A DNA stretch of 13,384 bases from Phycisphaerales bacterium. GTDB taxonomy: Bacteria; Pseudomonadota; Gammaproteobacteria; Competibacterales; Competibacteraceae. The notes below the pieces were generated by a model. That model saw only the letters and a list, made by a program, of their open reading frames with translations, was not told where the DNA came from and ran no database searches. Positions within the stretch are counted from its first letter, which is position 1. The number at the start of each line of letters is the position of its first letter. This document shows positions 1-6,738 of this stretch, piece by piece. The stretch spans positions 1 to 13,384 of the forward strand of contig JACSSB010000149.1 of NCBI GenBank assembly GCA_014879435.1. Direction: 5' to 3'. A program made the position numbers and the translations under genes.

Positions 1-770
1 TCCTTATCCATAATGCCTTTGAGAATGATCTTGCGATCCCAGCGTTTGCGGATCCAATCCAGCTCCGCATAACTCAGCGTTTGATCGAACTGGCTATCCA
101 CCCAACCAGCCACATCACCCAGACCGCCAACCGTCTTGGCATGACCGACGATATTGCCGAAAGTGTACTTCCCACCCATCAGCATCTCGATGCCCCAGAC
201 CGGGTGCAGCGCCATTTCGAGTGCGGACTTGATCTTGGCAGACAGCGAATGACCCGCCATACCATCGCGATAGGTATCGATTCTCACCCCCGTCATTTGC
301 AGATCGAGAGTGACAATGAGCGCGGAACAGCCCGCATCATGGGCGCGCTTAAGCAAGTCCTCCATAAAGTCGCGGTCACGCATGAAATAGAGCTGGAACC
401 AGAACGGTTGGGTGGTGTTCTCCGCCACATCTTCGATAGAACAAATGCTCATCGTCGAGAGGCTAAATGGCGCACCAAATTTCTCGGCAGCCTGCGCCGC
501 CAAGATCTCGCCGTTCGCATGCTGCATGCCGGTAAAGCCAACAGGAGCAAGTGCCAATGGCATCGAAACTGGCTGCCCGACCATCGTCGTCGATAAGCTG
601 CGGTTGCTCATATCGACAGCGACCTTTTGGCGGAAAATCACCTTCTGAAGATCATCGTGATTCGAGGCCATCGTGGATTCGGTCCAACTGCCCGAATGCA
701 GATAGTCATAAAATGCTTTGGGCACTTTGCGCTGTGCGGTCTTACGCAGATCTTCAATCGTCACATCCAT
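1..770 (-). CDS. lldD: FMN-dependent alpha-hydroxyacid dehydrogenase, L-lactate dehydrogenase type (3' end cut by window edge)
   Basis: Likely oxidises a 2-hydroxyacid, most probably lactate to pyruvate, with FMN and passes electrons to the respiratory chain at the membrane. The 256 visible codons give the first two thirds of a family protein that usually has about 380 residues. Visible family marks are the N-terminal YDYL (21-24) holding the conserved active-site Tyr, the FMN-binding APVGFTGM (75-82), LSTMSICSIEDVA (104-116), FQLYF (125-129) and KGI (251-253), where Lys251 matches the flavin-contacting Lys of glycolate oxidase. The catalytic His/Arg region lies beyond the left edge. The ATG at 768-770 was chosen because an in-frame TGA lies only 12 nt upstream; its Shine-Dalgarno is weak (AGGCAG). 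It follows poxB on the same strand but is separated by an inverted-repeat element, so it may have its own promoter. Substrate and stereochemistry cannot be told from this part. The family is certain; lactate as substrate is likely. Confidence 0.88.
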   Translation of the reverse strand, partial: MDVTIEDLRKTAQRKVPKAFYDYLHSGSWTESTMASNHDDLQKVIFRQKVAVDMSNRSLSTTMVGQPVSMPLALAPVGFTGMQHANGEILAAQAAEKFGAPFSLSTMSICSIEDVAENTTQPFWFQLYFMRDRDFMEDLLKRAHDAGCSALIVTLDLQMTGVRIDTYRDGMAGHSLSAKIKSALEMALHPVWGIEMLMGGKYTFGNIVGHAKTVGGLGDVAGWVDSQFDQTLSYAELDWIRKRWDRKIILKGIMDK

Positions 771-787
771 AACGCTGCCTCATACGT

Positions 788-799
788 GACTGTTCAGTC
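788..799. promoter_or_regulatory. perfect 12-bp palindrome just upstream of the lactate dehydrogenase gene
   Basis: GACTG-TT-CAGTC is a perfect inverted repeat ending 17 nt before the minus-strand start codon at 770. It could be an operator half-site pair or a small hairpin close to the ribosome binding site. Only the symmetry and the location support a regulatory role; no known operator is recognised. Confidence 0.3.
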
Positions 800-801
800 C
801 G

Positions 802-878
802 CTCTTTAGCAAAGGGGGATTTGAGCCTCATCGCTCGTATAAAAAAAATCCCCCCAACCCCCTTTTCCAAAGAGGGGG
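802..878. repeat. imperfect inverted-repeat element (REP/MITE-like)
   Basis: The plus strand from 802 reads CTCTTT-AGC-AAAGGGGG-ATTT. The minus strand from about 876 reads CTCTTT-GG-AAAAGGGGG, then TTGGGGGG and ATTT. The two ends are therefore inverted copies of one motif, giving a 77-bp element with C/G runs at 814-818, 850-855, 858-862 and 874-878. Such G/C-run palindromes are commonly dispersed in many copies through bacterial genomes, but only one copy is visible here, so mobility is an inference. It fills most of the poxB-lldD gap and overlaps the terminator candidate. Confidence 0.5.
841..878 (-). terminator. possible intrinsic terminator after poxB
   Basis: Reading the minus strand past the poxB stop at 884, CCCCC (878-874) can pair with GGGGG (862-858) around a short T/A-rich loop. 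TTGGGGGGA and a run of eight T (848-841) follow. The T run is offset from the hairpin by nine bases, and an alternative stem pairs the GGGGGGATTT at 855-846 with AAATCCCCC at 822-814. Termination is therefore plausible but may be partial. Confidence 0.5.
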
Positions 879-883
879 AGATG

Positions 884-2599
884 TCAACTGCTTTCCTGGA
901 TCATCTCCCACACATCACCGCCCTTGCCTTGCAGGATAGCTTTGACCGAATAGGACGCCATACCAATCACGGATTCCGGCGAGACCAAGGGTGAAGGTGG
1001 TTGAATCAGCTGCATCGGCATGACCTTCACATCGAGCAATGCCGGACCCGGTTGCGCTAACCATTCCTGCACGGCTCCTTCCAAATCACCCGCCTTTTCA
1101 ACCGACTGCCCCCAAATTCCGACCGCCTCCGCGACTTTGCCGAAATTGGGATTTTTGAGATCGGTGAAAACGGGGATCAGACCGGAGGCTTTTTGTTCGA
1201 TATCCACGAAGCCAAGCTTCCCGTTATCGAACACAACGATCTTGATCGGCAAATCTTCCTGGACCGTCGTCAGCAAATCACCCAGCAACATCGCAAAACC
1301 ACCATCACCCGCCAAAACGATGATCTGCCGCGATGGTGCGCACGCCTTCAATCCCAATGCTGAAGGCATCCCACCGGCCATTGTTCCGTGCAGCAAGCTG
1401 CCAAATGTGCGGCGACCACCATGGATTTCTATATGGCGCAAGGTCCAAGCCAGTGGCGTGCCATCGTCTGCAACAAAGATGGCATCATCATTAGCATGCT
1501 TGTTGATGAGCTTTGCCAGATAAGAACCCGCAATCTTTGCATCTGGATCGTCTGGTTTTTCTTCGGCTTCTTTGGCACGCAATGCTTTGAAGCGCTCAAC
1601 ATATTTTCTCAAGAAGCTATCGTCTTGATGTGGTTCCAGACGCGGTAACAAAGCGTCCAGAGTGGCCTTAATATGGCCAACCACGCCTATTTCCACCGGA
1701 TGCCGACGGCCGATATGGCTCGGCTCCCGATCCACCTGAATAATGTGCGCCTTGTCGGGATAGAACTGCGGCCAAGCAAAATCCGCACCCAGTTGCAAAA
1801 GCACATCACAATCCAGCACTGCATGATAACCGGGCGCTTCGCCGATTAATCCCGTCATACCGACGTTGTTGGGATTGTTCAATTCGGCAAAATCCTTGCC
1901 GCGAGAGGTGTGGGCGAGTGGTGCCTTGAGCTTGTCAGACAATGCGGCTAGTTCGGCCGATGCACCTTCACATCCAGCGCCTGCATAGATCGTGATCTTG
2001 GAGCTGCCATTGAGGAGCTTGGCCATTGCATCGAGATCATCGTCGCTCGGCCGTACCATGGGAAGCGACGCCGTCACCTTATAAGGCAGCTCGTCGACCG
2101 CCTTCGCCATGGCAATATCGGCAGGCAGGATGACGACCGCTACGCCATGTTTGGTGAGCGCAGCCTGACACGCTGCAACCATCTTTCGGCGGGCCTGATC
2201 CGGCGTCAAAATCATTTCGCAATAGACGCTGCAACTGTCATAGACCTTTTTGAAATCTACTTCTTGAACAGCCTCAAAACCAAGGTCTCGGCGCACGAGC
2301 TGAGTAGCGATCAGAACGACTGGAACGCGATTGCGATTGGCTTCAAACAAGCCGTTGATGAAATGCAAACTGCCGGGACCACAGCTACCCGCACAAATCG
2401 TCAAGCCATGCGTGAGTTGAGATTCAGCCGCCGCCGCGAACGCGCCCGCTTCTTCGTGACGCATATGCACGAAGCGAATGGAGCTTTTATCCAGCGAATG
2501 CGCAAAGTGGTTCATCGTATCGCCGACGATGCCATAGCACCGTTTTACACCCGCGCTTTCCAGAACTTCAATCAATACGTCCGCTACGATTTTGCTCAT
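884..2599 (-). CDS. poxB: pyruvate dehydrogenase (quinone) / pyruvate oxidase PoxB
   Basis: Decarboxylates pyruvate to acetate and CO2 with ThDP and FAD, reducing membrane quinone. Its 571 residues match E. coli PoxB (572) almost end to end. The N-terminal PYR domain has RHEE with catalytic Glu50 and CAGSCGPG (69-76). The central FAD-binding domain includes NVGMTGLIG (245-253). The C-terminal ThDP domain has GDGGF (431-435) and VVFDNGKLGF (455-464). A C-terminal tail like the lipid-activated membrane-binding segment of E. coli PoxB is present (about 543-571). The usual Asn-Asn closing the ThDP motif is Asp-Asn here (458-459), a tolerated variant in the superfamily. AAGGAG sits 7 nt before the ATG. 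It lies 41 nt downstream of hchA and is probably co-transcribed with it. Acetolactate synthase is a less likely reading, given the full-length PoxB similarity and the membrane-binding tail. Confidence 0.93.
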   Translation of the reverse strand: MSKIVADVLIEVLESAGVKRCYGIVGDTMNHFAHSLDKSSIRFVHMRHEEAGAFAAAAESQLTHGLTICAGSCGPGSLHFINGLFEANRNRVPVVLIATQLVRRDLGFEAVQEVDFKKVYDSCSVYCEMILTPDQARRKMVAACQAALTKHGVAVVILPADIAMAKAVDELPYKVTASLPMVRPSDDDLDAMAKLLNGSSKITIYAGAGCEGASAELAALSDKLKAPLAHTSRGKDFAELNNPNNVGMTGLIGEAPGYHAVLDCDVLLQLGADFAWPQFYPDKAHIIQVDREPSHIGRRHPVEIGVVGHIKATLDALLPRLEPHQDDSFLRKYVERFKALRAKEAEEKPDDPDAKIAGSYLAKLINKHANDDAIFVADDGTPLAWTLRHIEIHGGRRTFGSLLHGTMAGGMPSALGLKACAPSRQIIVLAGDGGFAMLLGDLLTTVQEDLPIKIVVFDNGKLGFVDIEQKASGLIPVFTDLKNPNFGKVAEAVGIWGQSVEKAGDLEGAVQEWLAQPGPALLDVKVMPMQLIQPPSPLVSPESVIGMASYSVKAILQGKGGDVWEMIQESS

Positions 2600-2640
2600 G
2601 AGCGAGCTCCTTTTATCAAAAGTTTTTCAGCAGCCGAGAC

Positions 2641-3519
2641 TTATTTAGTACTGCAGGCTTCAAGCAAACGCTTCGCGGCGAGTTCGCCTAATGCATTGGC
2701 GGCAAGGGGGCCATCGCCGGTCAGTAATCGGCGGTCTTCCTTGACGGTGCCGCTCGGAATATTGCTGACATTTTTCATACCGAGATCATCCAGCTTTTCG
2801 CCGAAATACCACGGCATCTTGCCCGGCAAATAACCGATGCAGGGCAACAGCTTGTCCCCGCTGTCTGGAAAACCCGAATATTTGTAGCCGTGGAAAGGAA
2901 AATTCTGTGGGTTCTCATCAAGGGTCAGCGACAGGAAGGCGGCTGGGCCGTGACAAATCGCGATGATGTACTTGCCGCTGTCGATTGCCCAGCGCAGTAC
3001 CTGTTTAACCTCTCGACTTTCCGGCAACCCCAGTATTGCGCCATGTCCACCCGGAATAAACACGGCGACATAGGGCGAATCCTTCCCCAACCTGCTAGCG
3101 ATCACTTCAGATAGAGAAAGCGGCTTTTCCAGACTAGGCCGATAGCGCTCCATGATCCCGATTACGGCTTCGTCCTGCTCCGGTATGGCCCAATCTTCAA
3201 TCGCGACCGGTGCACCGGAGATCGTGGCAAGGTCGCAACCGAAACCCGCCTTCTCCAGATGCAGGAGAACCACGAACAGTTCGACCGGGTGATTACCGGT
3301 TCGGAATTTTTCGCCATTAGCCGTGGTGAGAAATCGCTCTTCTGTACAGAGGACTAGAACCTTCTTTTTCCCATCGGACAAAGCGTTGGGATAGCTCGCA
3401 TGGTCATAATCCGTCTTGCTTGGCGCTGCCACTTTAAGCGACAGTCGGGAAGGCGTGTACGACCCATCATCCTGCTTTACGGGTTCCGTGCCGGAAAGCT
3501 CGCGCAGTTTTTCAAACAT
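2641..3519 (-). CDS. hchA: Hsp31 / glyoxalase III-type DJ-1/PfpI protein HchA
   Basis: A cofactor-free glyoxalase III and holding chaperone of the DJ-1/PfpI superfamily. E. coli HchA turns methylglyoxal into D-lactate and has also been described as a protein deglycase. The 292-residue product aligns throughout with E. coli HchA (283). AICHGPAAFL holds the nucleophile Cys189 and His190, TGNHPVE ends in Glu80 (E. coli Glu77), and GFPD ends in Asp219 (E. coli Asp214). IPGGHGA (155-161) is the conserved glycine loop. By alignment from memory, two E. coli metal ligands (in HLHAAGFE) are replaced here (HLEKAGFG, 87-94), so the metal site may be lost. GGAG sits 7 nt before the ATG. It starts 36 nt after the cytochrome c gene. 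Placement among oxidases and dehydrogenases suggests defence against reactive aldehydes or a supply of lactate to the module. Confidence 0.92.
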   Translation of the reverse strand: MFEKLRELSGTEPVKQDDGSYTPSRLSLKVAAPSKTDYDHASYPNALSDGKKKVLVLCTEERFLTTANGEKFRTGNHPVELFVVLLHLEKAGFGCDLATISGAPVAIEDWAIPEQDEAVIGIMERYRPSLEKPLSLSEVIASRLGKDSPYVAVFIPGGHGAILGLPESREVKQVLRWAIDSGKYIIAICHGPAAFLSLTLDENPQNFPFHGYKYSGFPDSGDKLLPCIGYLPGKMPWYFGEKLDDLGMKNVSNIPSGTVKEDRRLLTGDGPLAANALGELAAKRLLEACSTK

Positions 3520-3555
3520 CTTTCAACTCCTTCCATCGCGTGTAGTGGAGTTCAT

Positions 3556-5010
3556 TTAAACCGCTTTTTTCAAGCGAGCGCGGCGGGCAATCAGCAAGCC
3601 GCCACCGATCACGACGGCAAAACCCGCTATCAGCCCAAGCCAAGCCAACCACCGCGCATTGAGCAATAGCCAAGGAATGTCATGGGTACCCTTCAGGATA
3701 CTGACGACTTCGGACTCGCTCACACTCTGTTGGATGCCACCAAAACGCTGACGTACATAGCTCGCAATCGCGGCAATCTGGGCATCATTCAACTCAGAGC
3801 GAAAAGAAGGCATTAGATGTTGCTGATCCAGCTCACCGAGGTTGATCCCGGTAGTGATCGTCTGTACTACGTTGATCGGATTGCTCGCCCTTACCGCTCC
3901 GCTGTGCGTCAGCGACGGGCCAGCGCCTTTCGCCAGCGATCCATCGACACCGTGGCACGCCGCGCATGCCGACAGATACAGCAGTGTGCCGTTGGTGCTA
4001 CTCGCATCAAAGAAGGCTTTGTAATCCGCATTGACGGGCTCGACCGAGGCAGGCTCAATCGGTGCCACTTTTTCGACCACCGGTGCCAGCGGCTGGCCAA
4101 CCACCGGCGGTGTTGCTTTCAGATAGGCAACTACCGCATCGAGATCACTTTGAGGCAACTGCGACAGGCTCACCCGCACCGCTAGGCCCATATCACCACC
4201 GGCGTTGGCGCTTTTCACCTTGCCATGTTCCAGGAATTTCTTCAGTTCCTCGTCTGTCCATCGGCCAATCCCGTTCTTGTCAGAAGAGATATTCGGCGCA
4301 TACCAACTCCCGACTACAGCACCGCCTAGATGTTCACTCCCCGCTTTGGACTGAAGCATGAGTCCACGCGGGGTATGGCATTCGCCGCAATGGCCCAATA
4401 CATCGACCAGATATTGTCCGCGCTGGATCTGTGGACTGGCATTTTCGAGGGTTGGAGCCTTGCCGCTGCCTGAGAACAGCGCATCCCAGAACACCATCGC
4501 AGATCGCAGGAAAGGAAAGCCCAGATGAGTCTCGGGCACCGCGTTCTGGACCGGCTGCACCTCATCCATCAGGTAATCATAAAGTGCCTTGACATCGTCA
4601 TCCGTCATATAGCGATAACTGGTGTACGGCATCGCCGGATAGAGGTGTCCAATATTTTTTGATCGGCCTCCACGTAACGCCTGGTCGAACTCCTGAAGCG
4701 TCCAGCCACCAATCCCTGTTTTAGGATCTGAGGTGATGTTGCGGGCATAGACTTTGCCCATGGGTGTGGCGAGTGCGAATCCACCTGAGAACTCAGACCC
4801 ACCCGCAGGGTTGGCATGGCACGCGGCGCAATCTCCCGCAATCGCGATCAGCTTGCCGCGAGACGGCGGTGTTGTGCTCATCCCCGCCGCTTGGGACGAG
4901 GCAATGGGTGCATCCGTCGCTGGTGCCGTATTTTCAGTGCTTTGCGAAAAACCAGCCGCAGTGAACAACAAAGCAGCGGATGCAGTTACAAGTAGGAATA
5001 AGCCGCGCAT
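3556..5010 (-). CDS. membrane-anchored tri-haem cytochrome c subunit of an FAD-dependent sugar/polyol dehydrogenase
   Basis: Electron-transfer subunit that takes electrons from the GMC flavoprotein and delivers them to ubiquinone or another cytochrome in the periplasm. The 484-residue product has a Sec signal peptide (about 1-23, hydrophobic FLLVTASAALLF) and three haem c motifs: CAACH (61-65), CGECH (208-212) and CAACH (349-353). Candidate Met ligands include MPYTS (127-131) and MPSF (400-403). A C-terminal transmembrane helix (about 454-475) is followed by a basic RRARLKK tail. Three haems, length and C-terminal anchor match the cytochrome subunits of gluconate, fructose and sorbitol dehydrogenases (SldC/FdhC type). 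The ATG at 5010 is preferred over the ATG at 5016 because GGAGGT (5017-5022) is 6 nt before the former and abuts the latter. It then starts 2 nt after the GMC stop, so translational coupling is likely. Confidence 0.92.
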   Translation of the reverse strand: MRGLFLLVTASAALLFTAAGFSQSTENTAPATDAPIASSQAAGMSTTPPSRGKLIAIAGDCAACHANPAGGSEFSGGFALATPMGKVYARNITSDPKTGIGGWTLQEFDQALRGGRSKNIGHLYPAMPYTSYRYMTDDDVKALYDYLMDEVQPVQNAVPETHLGFPFLRSAMVFWDALFSGSGKAPTLENASPQIQRGQYLVDVLGHCGECHTPRGLMLQSKAGSEHLGGAVVGSWYAPNISSDKNGIGRWTDEELKKFLEHGKVKSANAGGDMGLAVRVSLSQLPQSDLDAVVAYLKATPPVVGQPLAPVVEKVAPIEPASVEPVNADYKAFFDASSTNGTLLYLSACAACHGVDGSLAKGAGPSLTHSGAVRASNPINVVQTITTGINLGELDQQHLMPSFRSELNDAQIAAIASYVRQRFGGIQQSVSESEVVSILKGTHDIPWLLLNARWLAWLGLIAGFAVVIGGGLLIARRARLKKAV

Positions 5011-5012
5011 GC

Positions 5013-6605
5013 TCATACCTCCGCCGCAATATAATGGCCTGCACGAAAAGCCAGCGCATAGCCAGTCAAAGTGGGATTTACCGCAGTGGACGACGGATAA
5101 ACGCCGGTCGTCACCAGGAAGAGATTCTCATGGTCGTGGCATCGCAGATTGCGATCTACCACGGAATTTGATGGATCATCACCCATCATGACCGTCCCCA
5201 TCAGATGTCCATGAGTGATGAAATATTCGAGCATGGGTGCCTTCTTGACACCCATCGCCTGAGCGATATTGGCAGAGTCGTTGAAAATATTGGGCAGGCA
5301 CGCCTTGGTGTAGTCCGCAACCCGATATTTGAAGTGCAGCCCAGGAAGCCCCAATGCATCTTTCCAGTTCGGATTCAGAGAGACGCCGTTGTCTGGGTTA
5401 GCCAGATCCTCCAGGATACTCAGCATCATCACGGTACGGCCAACGGCTTCCGGGATGGCGGCATCCAATTTGCTGCCGATCAACTTGCTCTGCAACAAAA
5501 TATTTGTCAGATCGGCAGTTTTGTTGACGTTCCAAGGTGACATGGTGAATGCCGCACTTTCTTTGCGATGATCGCCGCTGCGCCAATTCACCATGATGGC
5601 ATGGTTATATTGCCCTCTTCCCTGCCAGAGTGGCTCATCAACTTCGAAGAAACTGGCGAAACCGGGATGCACCATCAGATTGCGTCCCAACTGCCCGGAA
5701 CGGTTGGCCAGTTCGTTCATTAGCAGCAGTTTCGGCGTTTCGAGCGCATGCCCAGCAATCACATAAGTCTTAGCTTTTAAGGTCTGCCGCACACCGTCGC
5801 GGGTCTGATAGCTGAGCGAGGTAATCTTGCCCGATCCGTCTTTTTTCAGGGTGTCTACCACCACTTCGCTACGCAACTTCACGCCCGCTGCACGTGCTTT
5901 TTCGACCGCCATTTCGCCAGAGAACTTGGCGCCGATGGGACATTCGGGCTGCTGGCACAGATTGTTGCCGATACAGGCCGGTCGACCGTCATAATTGCGC
6001 GATGCCCGCGCACAGGGGGCATGAATAATCCGCATCCCCATGGGTGCCAAACGCATTTGTAGGCGTTGAACCGAATAAGGCTTGGCCTCTGGCGACATCG
6101 GATACGGTTTGGAACGGTGTGGGTAAGCCAGTCCGGCATGCTTGCCGGACTGATCGTCACTATCCATTCCACTCACACCGATGAAGTATTCGGCTTCCGT
6201 GTAAAACGGCTCAAGATCGTCATAGCCGATGGGCCAGTCGCGCCCCACCCCGTGGGTTGACTGCAGCTTGAAATCTTCGGGCAAAAACCGCCAAGTAATG
6301 CCTGTCCAGTGGCGCGAGGTACCACCAACTGCACGCACCGTACCGGGCCAACGCAAGGTATCGATATCCTTGTCCAGATACCCTTTGGTGTAGCTGTTGG
6401 GCGCCCAGGGATAGTCGCCATAGGGTGCGACGAAATTATCTTTACGCGGTGACGAGCGCCAGTTCTGGATGACCTTCCAGTTCGGGATCTCGGGACCGGC
6501 CTCCAACATGATGACCGACTTACCTGCCTTTGCGGCTTGCAAAGCGACCACCGCACCCAAACCGCCAGCCCCGATAACAATCACATCCGCATCATATTCT
6601 GCCAT
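5013..6605 (-). CDS. GMC-family FAD-dependent dehydrogenase, large catalytic subunit of a sugar/polyol dehydrogenase complex
   Basis: Catalytic flavoprotein oxidising a sugar, polyol or sugar acid in the periplasm. The 530 residues begin with the FAD dinucleotide fold VIVIGAGGLG (8-17) and EAGP (35-38). GGTSRHWTG (94-102), DWPIGYDDLEPFY (123-135) and the C-terminal THGHLMGT (464-471) and NPTLT (510-514) follow, giving the expected His/Asn active-site pair (His467, Asn510). Cys211, Cys217 and Cys222 sit in ACIGNNLCQQPECPIGA, resembling the [3Fe-4S] motif of FAD glucose and fructose dehydrogenases. There is no signal peptide; export probably rides with the Tat-tagged small subunit. The ATG at 6605 is chosen over an upstream in-frame TTG at 6611 because GAGGG (6613-6617) is 7 nt from the ATG and directly beside the TTG. 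Substrate is not readable from sequence; gluconate, 2-ketogluconate, fructose, sorbitol and glucose dehydrogenases share this architecture. Confidence 0.92.
   Translation of the reverse strand: MAEYDADVIVIGAGGLGAVVALQAAKAGKSVIMLEAGPEIPNWKVIQNWRSSPRKDNFVAPYGDYPWAPNSYTKGYLDKDIDTLRWPGTVRAVGGTSRHWTGITWRFLPEDFKLQSTHGVGRDWPIGYDDLEPFYTEAEYFIGVSGMDSDDQSGKHAGLAYPHRSKPYPMSPEAKPYSVQRLQMRLAPMGMRIIHAPCARASRNYDGRPACIGNNLCQQPECPIGAKFSGEMAVEKARAAGVKLRSEVVVDTLKKDGSGKITSLSYQTRDGVRQTLKAKTYVIAGHALETPKLLLMNELANRSGQLGRNLMVHPGFASFFEVDEPLWQGRGQYNHAIMVNWRSGDHRKESAAFTMSPWNVNKTADLTNILLQSKLIGSKLDAAIPEAVGRTVMMLSILEDLANPDNGVSLNPNWKDALGLPGLHFKYRVADYTKACLPNIFNDSANIAQAMGVKKAPMLEYFITHGHLMGTVMMGDDPSNSVVDRNLRCHDHENLFLVTTGVYPSSTAVNPTLTGYALAFRAGHYIAAEV
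5017..5022 (-). promoter_or_regulatory. ribosome binding site that decides the cytochrome c start
   Basis: GGAGGT lies inside the last codons of the GMC gene, 6 nt from the ATG at 5010 and 0 nt from the ATG at 5016. The spacing favours the downstream ATG. Confidence 0.7.
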
Positions 6606-6612
6606 GGACAAT

Positions 6613-6617
6613 CCCTC
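6613..6617 (-). promoter_or_regulatory. ribosome binding site that decides the GMC gene start
   Basis: GAGGG is 7 nt before the ATG at 6605 and immediately adjacent to the in-frame TTG at 6611, so the ATG is the likely initiator. Confidence 0.6.
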
Positions 6618-6687
6618 ACTCTCCGCTCGAACACTGAATCACAAGCGCAAGCGCTCTTACGTAGGTCCGACGCACGCACCATGCCTA

Positions 6688-6709
6688 AGCTGCACACCTT
6701 AAAGCAGCT
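6688..6709. repeat. stem-loop in the small-subunit/GMC spacer
   Basis: AGCTGC and GCAGCT form a perfect 6-bp stem around a 10-nt loop. No T run follows on the minus strand, so it is not a standard terminator. An mRNA-stabilising or attenuating hairpin is possible. Confidence 0.35.
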
Positions 6710-6738
6710 ATAAAACAACGCATCTTCAATATGTTGCA

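Larger units (their letters stand above)
6606..6738. other. 133-nt spacer between small-subunit and GMC genes
   Basis: This gap is much longer than the other spacers between genes of the same complex (2 nt between GMC and cytochrome c). It holds no convincing gene. It contains the stem AGCTGC-N10-GCAGCT (6688-6709) and a small AGCGC-AA-GCGCT palindrome near 6642-6653. It may adjust the ratio of small to large subunit or hold an internal promoter; neither can be shown. Confidence 0.5.

Noticed and set aside
81..596. Plus-strand open frame of 171 codons at the left end
   Set aside because: It lies opposite the lldD-like gene, whose FMN-binding and active-site motifs are clear on the minus strand.
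2147..2833. Plus-strand open frame of 228 codons spanning the poxB start and the hchA end
   Set aside because: It is antisense to two firmly identified genes and shows no recognisable family features.
6688..6709. Stem-loop read as an intrinsic terminator
   Set aside because: The stem has only 6 bp with a 10-nt loop, and no T run follows on the minus strand.
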